Assembly: GCA_905160935.1 (NCBI GenBank)
Contig: CAJHZI010000884.1
Span: 987,001-1,051,000 of the forward strand
Source: Enchytraeus crypticus
Lineage: Eukaryota > Annelida > Clitellata > Enchytraeida > Enchytraeidae
Length of the DNA stretch: 64,000 bases
Direction: 5' to 3'
Shown: in pieces, positions 1 through 10,700 of the stretch
Numbering within the stretch: position 1 is the stretch's first letter
Layout: each line of letters begins with the position of its first letter
Program-made: the position numbers and the translations under genes
The notes under the pieces: generated by a model
The model's database searches: none
What the model was told of the DNA's origin: nothing
The model's input: only the letters and a program-made list of their open reading frames with translations

Positions 1-89
1 GTCACTTAATTGGACATAAGTATTTGCATCATCGCTGTATCCTGTTTGAATCATCGAGGGAGTTTGCAATTTTAATTTAACTTTTTAGA

Positions 90-200
90 CTAGCCCTAAC
101 CCTAACCCCTACCATTTACCTTGACGCTAAACGGATTCCTAAACTAGTAAAATTTAGTAAAACTTCAAAGAATAAAAAGAGACTCTAAACAAGATCCCGC
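90..200. repeat. CCCTAAC-rich dispersed repeat
   Basis: A short run of CCCTAA units is followed by an A-rich segment containing the words TAAAATTTAGTAAAACTT and AATAAAAAG. A second copy with the same order of words lies near 60695-60775, so this is a dispersed repeat and not a telomere. The rest of positions 1-255 shows nothing else I can assign. Confidence 0.5.
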
Positions 201-254
201 GATGATGCAAATAGTTCTGTCCAATATGAGTGACCATCTAGCCGCAAATATCTT

Positions 255-760
255 TAACATCCTCGACTTGTGAAGCGTGGGGGTATACTTGCTGCAATTT
301 ACTGGTCCATTTATTCTATTAAACCCGTAGAAATATGTGTCTTTACATCCTTTGAGAGTATGCTATTAGAGCTGAACTTTGGCACAAAAACCTTTCAATT
401 CTTATCTGTCTGTCGTCCCCTTGAAAGCCTCTCTCTCTGTCAGATTTTTCTACATTACAAGAAAATCTTGCCTCTTCTTGCTCTGAACCCTTCATCATGG
501 GTGATTTTAATCTCAACATCTTTGACCCTAACGATTCTTATGCCTCCGCTTTCTCAATGATTTTAGACAGATTCGACCTAAAGCAGCACAACTCATCATC
601 TACTCACACTTCCGGTCATATCCTTGATTTACTTATAACCAAATCAACCTCCTCTGTGTCATCATGCTCTCGTACTGATTTCTTTCCTTCTGAAAACAGA
701 ACGGTTGTTTGTAAAATACCATCTCAAATTGTCTACTGTCAATCCCGTATTACTAAAACT
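255..760 (+). pseudogene. LINE endonuclease-domain remnant (L2/CR1-like)
   Basis: Two overlapping frames give pieces of an apurinic-type endonuclease: GDFNLNIF near 497 and, about 40 residues on, HTSGHILDLLI. In this family the GDFN box carries catalytic Asn/Asp residues, and the SGHILDLLI block is the usual C-terminal part of the domain. The frame breaks between the N-terminal half (from about 270) and the GDFN half, so the copy is dead. It runs straight into the 29-bp minisatellite, and no reverse transcriptase follows on this strand. The style matches the L2-like LINEs at 31.4 kb and 41.4 kb. Confidence 0.7.
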
Positions 761-1146
761 GAGGTCGATGAGGCGAGGTCATCAGCTCTGTGGTCATCAG
801 CTCTGAGGTCAATGAGGCGAGGTCATCAGCTCTGAGGTCAATTAGGCGAGGTCATCAGCTTAGAGGTCAATGAGGTGAGGTCATCAGCTCAGAGGTCAAT
901 GAGGCGAGGTCATCAGCTCTGGGGTCAATGAGGCGAGGTCATCAGCTATGGGGTCAATAAGGTGAGGTCATCAGCTCTGAGGTCAATTAGGCGAGGTCAT
1001 CAACTGTGAGGTCAATGAGGTGAGGTCATCAGCTCTGGGGTCAATGAGGCGAGGTCATCAGCTATGGGGTCAATGAGGTGAGGTCATCAGCTCGGGGTTC
1101 AATGAGGCGAGGTCATCAGCTCTTAGGTCAATGAGGCGAGGTCATT
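761..1146 (+). repeat. 29-bp minisatellite of AGGTCA half-sites
   Basis: About 13 tandem units of roughly 29 bp. Each unit holds two same-direction copies of AGGTCA (or GGGTCA), separated alternately by 8 and 9 bp. I count 20 exact AGGTCA and 4 GGGTCA, all in the same orientation. AGGTCA is the half-site bound by many nuclear receptors. Units differ by point changes, mainly at the first half-site. Confidence 0.95.
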
Positions 1147-1148
1147 TG

Positions 1149-2185
1149 AGTAGAATTTTGAAAGTGCTGTAAACGGTTGAGAGAAGAAGAGGGCAACCCA
1201 TATCATAATGTATTACGTAGTCATGCTATGAATGAACTCTATAATTTTAATTTTTTGTATTTGAAACTATACTATCTTTAATTTGTACTAATTTTTTATA
1301 TATTTTCTTTTGCAATTTGTAGATCCTGGGCTCGCCCGTCAATAACATGGCTTCGAGTGAGGAAACTGACGCTAACATTAGCTTTACCAGCTCTTTTGAA
1401 GGATTGAGGATGAATTTCTAGTAAGGGATGGGCGTATTTGCCTAATTTAGCGAATTTGAAAGAAGTGCGAGAGACAGAAAAGATATGAGACTTAAAATCA
1501 AGGTTTTCATCAAGGTTTTACTCAAAACGTTTTGACGGATCAAGAATGTGAAAGAACAAAATTTTGAAAATTATGAGAGTTATTAGCAATATTTTGCTTC
1601 TTTGCTGCGGTTTGCCAATTAAAGATATATTTAGTCTGGGAGGGATTCACAGCTAGACTATTGGCACAAAACAAGGATTATAGCCTACCTTAGAATAGAT
1701 GAGATAGGAATTAGTTTCTGGTCGGAATCATGGTAGAAAAGGAAATTCATATCCGTGTGTCATATGCATAAAAGTGTAACATTAGTTGCATTAGTTTATT
1801 GATGGCTGTAGCACTCTAATTTTTTGTTGTTATGTTACTGTTAACTTCATTGTAGTACCATACAGCGAAGCGGACAGTTAAGTGGAACAATGTACTAAGA
1901 GAACAGCAATGAACCAATACAAAATCTAGTGGAGCACCGCATTTAAGCGTTAATTCAGAACTTAACCATTAACGGCAGATTGTGTGCAACAAGATAGGTT
2001 TGATGTGAGAAGAAAAAAGCAGAATCAGAAATGCCAAAAACAGGATTTTAGCTTGTTTATTAGAATTGGGCATTGGTCCAACATGTCGAAGGAAACAGAA
2101 AGATCTAGAAGAACAAAGGCAGAAATATATTTACTACTCATTCAGACTATATCCGATCAATCAATCAATAAGAATTTATCGTCCG
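1149..2185 (-). pseudogene. Decayed L2-like LINE reverse transcriptase
   Basis: Read on the minus strand this stretch parallels the better copy at 41.4-43.1 kb block by block. Examples are 1149-1235 against about 42290-42370, 1400-1780 against 42385-42770, and 1980-2160 against 42900-43050. It is full of stops and indels. It is interrupted near 1240-1390 by AT-rich DNA with a SINE fragment, and near 1790-1975 by a piece resembling the tail of the LINE at 47.7-48.2 kb. Confidence 0.7.
1317..1385 (+). repeat. SINE-A 3' fragment
   Basis: The 3' half of a tRNA-derived SINE. It has GGGCTCGCCCGTCA and the tail GAGGAAACTGACGCTAAC, matching the full copies at 44889-45015 (+) and 50671-50797 (-). The box A half is missing. 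It sits inside the LINE remnant around it. Confidence 0.7.
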
Positions 2186-2959
2186 GTTCCTAGCCATAAG
2201 GCAATGTCGGACAATTTATCAAGTTAGGCCTAATTCTCCCTCAACATTACATGAATAAATAGTGTCGAATTGTTAACATCTCAATATTAGAATTTCTCTT
2301 TATTTCCAGAATAGATTTTTTGATCCAAATAAACAAACACAGCAATTCAAACATGCAAATAATAAACAAAAAAGCATGAAACTACAAATCCAAAGGAAGT
2401 GAATAGCGAATTTAAGGATCTATTTATCTGATCTCCTGATTTGAAGCGTAGATGGATTAACGTCCGTATATTCATAGAAAATGTGTCTATTTTAAACGAA
2501 AACCAAGTAAATTGAATTTTATACTTCGTTCAGATTTCGATAAGATTGAAAGAAATATATTTAAAATGTAATATACTTGTAAGCATTAAAAAGTGGCTAA
2601 CGGGAGAGACCACGGTAAAATTCTCTAAAATTAGACTTCAATTTACAAAGGATGAAATTCCAAATAGCTGATAAATGAAAAAACAAAGCGGTCAACAATA
2701 CTGATTATGACATGTGTAATTTGCTTAAACCCATGCTATACCTTATATAATTATTGAATTGATAACGCAAATAGGCTAACATAGGCCGACATTTAACGAA
2801 GATTTGAATAATACACTACGTAACAAAATCATTGAATGATTTAAGCGAAACTAAAGCAAACAATGGATAGTTACAGTTTAATGACCATATGCGTGACAAA
2901 AATTGCTATAAGACCAAAAACAACAGACGGAAATTCTCGGATGAAAAGGTTTTGAAAAA

Positions 2960-3795
2960 CATCTCGCTCTCTCGTAGTGCACTGCCTACTGACAGGTCCT
3001 TGGTACATAACACCTCTTCTCTTTACTGTCTTCCGCTTTTCACTTCATGTCCAAATATGAGTGGATCTTTAAATCATCTAACATTTCTAACCTCGGCCTG
3101 CCTCTAATTCCTTCGATGCTGCCTTCTATGACTTCTTATTGTAGACCTTTCCCCATTAGGATGTGTCCTATCCAACTCTTCTTCCTATTTCTTAACACAT
3201 ATATCAACTGTCTATCTGTACAAACTCTCTCCAGAACTTCCTTATTTTAACCTTTTGAGTCCAGCTAATCCTTTCCTTTCTTCTCCATGTCCACTTTTCC
3301 AATGCCTCTAGTTTCTTGATATCCGCCTTCCTTAAGCTCCATGTTTCACATCCATATCATAACATGGTCCATACCAAGTTTTTCTTTCTCTTCGTGTTTT
3401 TCTTTTGACCTTTCGTTAAAAGTTCTTTCCTATTTCCGAATGCCTCACCGGCTTGTGCAATCCTACTGCTATTTCAGTCTCACATTTCCCGTCATCGGTT
3501 ATAGTATGACCCAAATATTTGAAACTCCTTATCTATTTCAATTTCGTACTACTTATTGTGATAGTGAATTCACCTTTATTATGGGATACTCTCGTCACTT
3601 TGGTCTTTTCAATATTAATCTTCATGCCATATTTCTATACCGTATCATTCAGACTATCCATTATCTTCTGCAGTCCAGTCTAGTTATCCTCTACCATTCC
3701 TTCGTCATCTGCAAAGCTTACATCTTTTAAAAATTTTCCTCTAACTTATTTTTATTCAAGCCTTCCATGACTACCTCCGTCATTGCCTCAGCGTA
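2960..3795 (-). pseudogene. Non-LTR reverse transcriptase C-terminal fragment
   Basis: On the minus strand, with a few stops, the palm and C-terminal region of an endonuclease-reverse-transcriptase LINE can be read. It includes a FADD box (near 3710), a block reading KYGMKINIEKTKVT, the FKYLGHTITDDGKCE block, and the C-terminal WIGHIL and RGRPRLEMLDDLK blocks. It is 5'-truncated and out of frame in places. Related 3' ends occur at 16810, 22100, 53705 and 61285. Confidence 0.85.
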
Positions 3796-3879
3796 AATGT
3801 AAAATATAACGAAGCATATTTACTTGAATACACATAAACAAAATGAAAAATAAAAAACCAAAATGTGTATTTCGGCATA

Positions 3880-4125
3880 TATCATCATCATTATCGCATC
3901 ATCTCCCCCTGACTCTCAAATTAGCAAGGGTTAGAATAATAATAGATATATCTATTCGTTTTAGAAAATTTTGCAAAAATTTCTGGAGCATACAGGCGTT
4001 TACCAAACGAATGCCCTTTCTGAAGATGGTTTGTATCTTAGTGCTTTGTCGCCTTTTACGACGCGTGCAGTTCACGATTTGCATATTCTTCAGCAACCCG
4101 GGCACAACACTGGCAACATATTTCA
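3880..4125 (+). repeat. Repeat family R, copy 1
   Basis: Starts in a CATCATCATC run and contains TTCTGGAGC, CCAAACGAATGCCCTTTCTG and, near the end, CAACCCGGGCACAACAC. Other copies are at 34960-35215, 35805-35995, 43313-43590 (-), 54350-54475 and 56745-56935. No coding capacity or clear terminal repeats were recognised. Confidence 0.75.
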
Positions 4126-4364
4126 ACACATAAAATAAAATAAAATATTAAAGGTAATCCTTAAAGAAATAAATTATTAGATAGAAGGTTAAGAGAACGC
4201 GAGAATATGTTCATTTCGACACACATAGAAAAACAAAAGTTCGTTCTCTAAATTTACGAAAAAACAAAAGTATACCTGTAACCTGTATAGTGTATACCTG
4301 TGTACTAGGTTGAAGCATCACTGTCATTGGCAGTTTATTGAAGAGGAAACGGACGTTAAACCTG

Positions 4365-4560
4365 TATTAATCAAATACATGTAGCGATCAAGTACATGTA
4401 ACAATCAAATAATTGTAGCCATAAATGCATGTAGCGATCAAATAAATGTAGGGATCAAATACATGTAGCAATCAGATACATATAACAATAAGTACATGTA
4501 ACAATAGATACATGTAGCAATCAAATACATGAAGCATTCAAATACAAGTAGCTATCAGAA
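4365..4560 (+). repeat. About 17-bp minisatellite
   Basis: Irregular tandem units built on CAATCAAATACATGTAG with variants (GCGATCAAGTACATGTAA and others), about a dozen units. It begins just after a GAGGAAACGGACGTTAAACC string (4346-4367) that matches the 3' tail of the L2-like LINEs. Confidence 0.85.
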
Positions 4561-4989
4561 GTGTAAACCAAGATGATCATTTAACTAACAACTAAAATAA
4601 CCTCATCCTCAGTGGCACTATCAAATGAAGTTATATAGCCAAATTAATTCATAAAGTATAGTGTGACTTAGTAAATTTACTCTACAACCCTGAATACGCA
4701 TTGTCAGTACTGATCCTATAGGCGTACATAATAAAATTGAGGCTAAAATTATAAATAAGAACAGAAATATAATAATCTTTGTTCTCTTTGCCAACTATTG
4801 CTGTGTTGTTTTACATGTGGGATCACCCAATGTCACAGGATATAACTGTAGACTGTGTAGTGGCACTTTATTTTCTAGATGCACAGTATTTGAACTATGT
4901 GATATTCTTATATTGTTATAAAATATGTTTAGATAGTACTAGATGTCACTTTTTAAAGATATCTTGATATTACTGGACAATGTGATACA

Positions 4990-5235
4990 ATGATGTTATT
5001 GTGTTATCTCACGACTTTCTAATTTCTGGTACCTATTTAATATTAATTACTATTTAATTATTTCCAGTTAAAGATTAATTCCTATTTAAAATAAATCTCT
5101 ATTTAAAATTAACTGGTATTTATTACTAATTCCTATGTTAAAACAAATGTTTGAATAATACTAAAGTGCAGCTTAGTCTAACTTATTTTACATTGATTTG
5201 TTCTTATGATACATATTTCAATCTGTTTGCTTTGA
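4990..5235. repeat. Segmental duplication block (left copy)
   Basis: Matches 36660-36905 in order and orientation: TATCTCACGACTTTCTAAT against TACCTCACGATTTTCTAAT, then TAATACTAAAGTG, then TTTCAATCTGTTTGCTT against TTTCAACCTGTTTGCTT. A GA-rich microsatellite (about 5236-5265) follows only in this copy. Confidence 0.8.
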
Positions 5236-5265
5236 GAGAGAGAGTGAGAGTGAGAGAGAGAGAGA

Positions 5266-6400
5266 CTGCCAAGGTAGGAGTAGAGATAGTACTAATTATT
5301 CCAATATACTCCACAATGACCTTTGTACTTCCACTAGCACAGGGCAAGTTTCTTACCCTGCACGCCTATTGTTCCGTGCCTGGGTCTGTGGCTGGAGAGA
5401 AGACAAGTGTGGGGACTTGTAGAGTTGGCCGCAAGCGAGGAGCTTTGAGTTTATGGTTGATAAACTTTAGTTTAAGATTTAAGATAAATCTTATTAGACT
5501 TTATATATTTTTTGCTAGTGACTATTTTATTTCAGTATTCATTCGTTTTGACTTGGTATCGATCCACATGAGATAATAAGGTTATATCTGATTGTATGAA
5601 TTAAAGTTTCACATGTTGTATGCTAAGAAAGGCCTAGGAAGTGTTAGACTCATTTAGAGGGGGAAGTACTATGGATAGGTAACCCCTGAGTTGTGTTTAT
5701 TGTGGTCTATTAGCAACTGCCAGTGAAGATAACAGGACGTTAAACGGCCATAGGGAACTGAGGGTTCTAGGGTCGTGCGTTGTTGATAGTTATTTCGAGA
5801 AGGCCAGAAGTTGAGTTGGGGATTTTGAACTCAAGGAAGTTGTGATAGACTTGTGTCATTTCATTAAGAGAGGATTCTAGGGTTTGATGTTATAGTCATT
5901 AGGTATATTCTTATGGAAGAAATGAGGACGTTGAAAAGGAATTAGTTTGCCTTTATGTCCTTGTAAGATTGTATTTGATGACGAGTGTTGCGATTTCTCA
6001 ATAACTAAGTACTTCTCAATCTTTTTTTAGTCTGGTATTTAATTAGTAGTATTTTCGGTTATTTCATTTTAGTTAGTATATTTATAAGTTATTTTCAACT
6101 CTATTATTAATACTTGATTATTAGATTTAATTCCGTTATTTGTCATATAAGGACGATTTTCAGTTTCTTGTAATTTATTATTTTCTTGTATTGTGTTTGA
6201 GTAAAATAATATATAATTGAGGTGAACTAAATACACTTCATTTATAATACATTACCTATGTGTCTGTTATAAATAAAACTGTAATTAGAAATTGTAAATG
6301 AAAAGTAGTTATCTACTATTATGGATCATTAATTTTAAGTTTAGAGTTTTAGAATTTCTGAACCTGGTCCAGTCTAGGGTTCACCCTTAGAACCCTTCCC
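5266..6400. other. No gene recognised
   Basis: AT-rich sequence without a supported coding exon. A short ACAGGACGTTAAACGG string near 5733 resembles the L2-like LINE tail. I see nothing else I can support. Confidence 0.5.
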
Positions 6401-6475
6401 TGACAGAGACATGTTTATTTCGACAAAAATAACATCAGTGCAAAGTCGCATACATACAAAGTACATAACGCTTGA
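6400..6475 (-). repeat. SINE-C 3' fragment
   Basis: Reverse complement of the 3' part of the repeat at 27105-27345. Shared words are ATGTTTATTTCGACAA and AAAGTCGCATACATAC. The 5' part is absent. Confidence 0.5.
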
Positions 6476-6558
6476 TGCGTTATTTGAATTATGATAATAT
6501 TTCTGTTTCTCTCCTGTTGCTGTTCTTTATGGTAAAAAATTCTATTAATAAAGTAGTA

Positions 6559-6586
6559 AAGTAATAATAATAATAATAACAACAAC

Positions 6587-6617
<31 letters not shown>

Positions 6618-6793
6618 CAGTCTGCTACAGCAATTCTTTTAAGCAGCTAGATGGCCTCGAGTAGCCGGGCGGCGATGCAGCATAATATTATATTGCTTGA
6701 ATTGTCTTTATCAAACCTCTGGATCTTTACACTTGGGTTTCACAATACCACTACTAAACAAGCAGGTAAAGCTAAGGTTAACGTCAGTTTCCT

Positions 6794-6834
<41 letters not shown>

Positions 6835-6835
6835 A

Positions 6836-6867
<32 letters not shown>

Positions 6868-6905
6868 ATAATAATATTAATAATATTATTATTAATAATA
6901 ATAAT
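6559..6905 (+). repeat. 3' end of RLE-type LINE between AAT/ACT microsatellites
   Basis: An (AAT)n tract (6562-6616) is followed by 6617-6738, which matches the stop region and 3' UTR of the element ending at 7620: TTCTTTTAAGCAGCTAG, GTAGCCGGGCGGCGATGC, ATCAAACCTC. Next come a SINE-A tail remnant in reverse orientation (about 6769-6796), then (ACT)n and (AAT)n. Apparent short frames with leucine or threonine runs here are microsatellite artefacts. Confidence 0.75.
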
Positions 6906-6906
6906 A

Positions 6907-7620
6907 TGTGGGCTTTTTTAGACGAAGAGGCGATTCGAGTAGCCGTTAGTTTCCGTTTAGGGGCGAAAACTTGCGAGCCTCACATGTGCCCCTGCGGTCA
7001 TGAAGTCGACGCTTTAGGTCTCCACGGCCTCTCCTGCAAACGAAGCTCCGGTAGAATGTCTCGCCATCACAATTTAAATGACTTAATATGACGAGCAATT
7101 TCAAGAGCAGGCACCCCTTCCTCTAAGGAACCAAGTGGGTTGTCCAGATCAGACGGCAAGTGTCCGGGCGGCATGACTTTAGTGCCCCGGTGCAAAGGTA
7201 AATGTGCCGTATGGGACGTCACGGTCATGGACACTATGGCAAACTCCTACCTGAATACGACTTCAGTCACAGCCGGTGGAGCTGCTGTTCATGCCGCCTC
7301 TAGGAAGTTAGATAAATACCGTGATCTGTCCTCAGGATATGAAGTTGTTCCGGTGGCCATTGAAACCATGGGCCCGATGAATCCCGAAGGAGTTGACTTT
7401 ATCAATGGCATAGGCAGACTTATTACAGAGCAAAACCGGCGATAAGCGAGAGACATATTTTCTTTGGCAAAGGCTTTCCATGACTTTGCAAAGATTTAAT
7501 GCAGTCTGCTTCAATAATTCTTTTAAGCCGATTGATGACCTCGTGTAGCCGGGCGGTGATTCAACACGTATTGCTTGAATCGTTTTTATCAAACCCCAGG
7601 TTCTTTACACCGGCGTTAAA
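6907..7620 (+). pseudogene. C-terminal nuclease region of an RLE-type LINE
   Basis: The frame, with one stop and one or more shifts, gives a zinc-binding block CPCGHEVDALGLHGLSC, then SKEPSGLSRSDGK, then WDVTVMDT, then GPMNPEGVDFINGIGRL. The C-terminus reads RETYFLWQRLSM followed by QRFNAVCFNNSF, with a stop near 7545. A 3' UTR and A/T-rich trinucleotide tail follow. Order and motifs fit the C-terminal Cys/His plus PD-(D/E)XK-like nuclease region of retrotransposons with a restriction-like endonuclease. In related proteins I would expect an RPDG motif; here it reads CPGG, so the nuclease is probably inactive. No reverse transcriptase lies upstream. The exact clade is uncertain. Confidence 0.7.
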
Positions 7621-7737
7621 TATTTTTAATATTTAAAAAAAATGATAATAATAATAATAATAATGAATAAATAAATAAAAATAATTTAAAAAATCATAAT
7701 AATAATAATAAGAATAATAAAAATAATAATAAAACTA
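7621..7737. repeat. (AAT)n-rich tail and linker
   Basis: Interrupted AAT and AAAT repeats between the LINE 3' end and the last GTPase exon. Together with a short piece resembling the LINE tail (CGGGTTCTGTACACTCGAG, 7747-7765), they appear to have replaced the original 3' end of the GTPase exon. Confidence 0.6.
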
Positions 7738-10700
7738 TCAAAACTCGGGTTCTGTACACTCGAGGTAAAACAAAAACAACAATAATAATAATAATAATAA
7801 TAACAACAATGACATTTTGAAAGAAATTAGATTATAATTTGCACTAGGAGATGCAGCATCTATAGTTCCGATGTTGGTCTCATGAGGCTTAGACGGCGTA
7901 GAATTGTTTAGGAGGCTCGTATTCTTCACAACCTCTGCAATTTTCTTAAGCTCATCTCCTTTGTCCTTTAAGTTGTACAACCTATTGCGCAGATTCACTA
8001 TATCTTCCGGTGTTAGATGACACGAAGTACTTTGACTCATTTGTTCGTCCAAAATCTTCACTTGCTCTATATACATCGCCATGTAGAGTTCCAGAGATTT
8101 CACAATTTCGTTTGATTCAGTGACGGCAGCGACTTCCTTTTCCTGGTTAATCTTGTGCTGCAGATACTCCTCAAAACTATCATTATATGTTACGATTGCA
8201 TTGAGCTTCAGAAAAGATCCAAATTTAGCAACAACTTCAACAATCTCCTTTTTACTATCCTCCAGATCATTAATTGTTTTTTCTAATACCTTCACGAAAC
8301 GTTCCTGGATCACTTTATCTGACACCCCTTTATCTATTAAATCTTGTATGTCCTTGTTTAAAACCTTTTCTTTAACCTCCTCAAAGGTATACCTGATGTG
8401 CATGTGTGAGTCCCACGTGCATCCACACACCTTGCATACACCGTTATCCATTGCATAGCAATTTCTCAACCCTGGGTCGGACACGACTTCTGGGTGTATA
8501 TTAATCAATCCGCAAGGAGAGTGGCAGTGAGTTTTATAGTGCACTCTCGATTTCCATTCACCCTTTATCTCTCTCAATTCTGTGCAATTCCGGGATGTGC
8601 AGACTGTTGTTGGATATCTGGTTGGCACTGCCTTTAATGAGATCTTTGGTATGTAGAGCCTTGACTTCAAATCTTTGTCTCTCGAGTCTAGAGTTTTTAT
8701 ATCTTTTTTTTTATCTTCTAAACCTCTGATATTAGTAACAATATTTTGGCTCATCTCAGCTAATGGCTTTGTCATAGTCAAAATAATATTTCTTGCTTCA
8801 TTCACAGAAAGTGTTCCAATCAATTGATGTGGGGGTAGTTGCAGTATGTAATCGAAGAGCCTTTCGGTCTCCTTTCTTGACTTAGTCCAACTCGTAGAAA
8901 AATTACTAACATCATCCTCATTGAAATGAATCCCTTGTCTGAAAGCGCACAGAAATCTGAAGGCTTCGTTGTCCAGGCAGTACATAGTTTTAAAATTCGT
9001 TGCAATACCAATTCCTTTATAGCTTTTATTTTTCGTTTTCAACAGTGCTCTCAAGGGTACAAGCGAGTCTCCAGGCTTGTAAAACGTTCCACGTGCATTG
9101 GTGAAGCAAAATATGATGTTGGCAGCTGCTGATCGATGAAGATGAGTTAACAATTCAGTGATGCAGTACCTAAACACAACGGTAAGTCTCGACTCATTCG
9201 GTTTAAGTAGAATGCAAATTCCATGAAGCTCTTTAAGTGAAGATAAAAATCTCAGAATTTTATCGAAGTTATCGCTGTCCTGCTTAGGGCCACGTACATC
9301 TCCTATACCTGGGGTGTCAATGAGCTGCACATTAACATCTCGAGCCTGAAAACGATAGGCTTTTACTTCTTGAGTAGCTGATTGACCGCTATCAGATAGA
9401 ACTTCAGTGTCAGACTGCTTCGAATCTTTTCTCTCAACCGATATCTTTCTTGGTTCATAGTTTTCGTCTAGAACAGAAAATGAAGTAGGAATCAAGAATG
9501 AGATTCCTTCAGCGTCTCTCGCTTTTTCAAGAGTTTCGAATTTGATATAGTTGACAATACTATTTATCCAAGTCGATTTTCCCACTCCAGTTTCTCCAAG
9601 AATTAAGATTGTTATCTCTTTAGCCGGCTTGAGATTTTTCAGTTCAGTCTCTAATCGCACTTTATCATATCTCATAAACTCGCTGCCATGCTTCTCTGAG
9701 CCGCATCTAAAGCGATACGAGGCAACCGGAGCGTTACCACATGCACAGAAAAATGATTGATTTGTGACGTCATACTGAAGGTTCTTTCTGCAGTAATAGC
9801 ATGCCCATTCATGTTTATCATTCGAGCAACTTCCATTATAAGCATGTGGACACGGTATTCGCACGAGAGCTATATTTGATGATTGAACACTAATGCCATT
9901 ACAACCACCGTCTGCTTTAGCTAAATACAATTTTCTTTCGTGATATATATCTTCTTCCCAATTCCTGCGCAAACATTGATCCGAGACGTACTTGAAAATG
10001 TGACTTCCTGCGGCAACCTTCTCTTCCTGTGCAAGCTTAGGACACATTTCACAGTCAACAGCTGCAAACTGCACGCCGGTACTTGCAAAATTTGACTTTT
10101 CATCACGGTCAGGAGACATGCTTGGAGGTTCGCAAATGTTTGCGAACGTTTCGAAAAAAGCGATTTTCACAGTATTGAAATTTTTTGATCTCACGTCAAA
10201 GAATAAAACGAAGAGAATTGTGTCATTTTCGCTTTTTATTAAATCTCTCCTCTTCGTATTGAGTCCGAAGCTCTTTATTTTTTTAGATTTTAGTTCTTCA
10301 AGAAATTCTATTTTTTCGTTCATTGCTTTCATAACCTCAATGCATGACTGTTTTAATTTATCAAAGTCTTTGTCACTTGCTTGTAAATGTTTCACCAAAG
10401 GATCTTGCAAAACAGGCTTTCTGTTGCTAATTCGAGTCCTAATTTTCACAATGTCATTTTTGGCCGATTTCATAAGCTTCTGTTCAAAATTAGACACATC
10501 TTTACGTAGCTTGTCAACTTTTCGAAGCTCACTTTCAGCAAGGTAATTAGCATATTCGTCCACTTTACTCTTGGCATCACGCACTAATCCTTTAAACTCC
10601 TTGAAATTCTGGAGAAAGTTGATAACGGTCGAAGCGAGAGATTTGTCAATTCTAGTTTCGCACACATCAGCAGCATGGAATGGTATACCCTTAGTAGCCT

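Larger units (their letters stand above)
2640..4350. repeat. Segmental duplication, left copy (distal part)
   Basis: This region is paralogous to 34555-35460 in the same orientation. Matching anchors include the block around GTAATTTGCTTAAACC (2715 and 34615), GATAACGCAAATAG (2760 and 34660), CGAAGCATATTTAC (3810 and 34870) and AACGCGAGAATA (4196 and 35283). The left copy is longer because a LINE fragment (about 2960-3800) is present here and absent from the other copy. Homology resumes at 4990-5235 against 36660-36905 and at 6490-6560 against 37300-37375, so the duplication continues into the GTPase exon. Confidence 0.8.

Noticed and set aside
90..115. CCCTAACCCTAA as a telomere or interstitial telomeric repeat
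   Set aside because: Only about three imperfect units, and the same word order recurs at 60.7 kb within a longer dispersed repeat.
6651..6921. Leucine-run and threonine/asparagine-run proteins
   Set aside because: They are encoded by ACT and AAT microsatellites, with no motif outside the LINE remnant.
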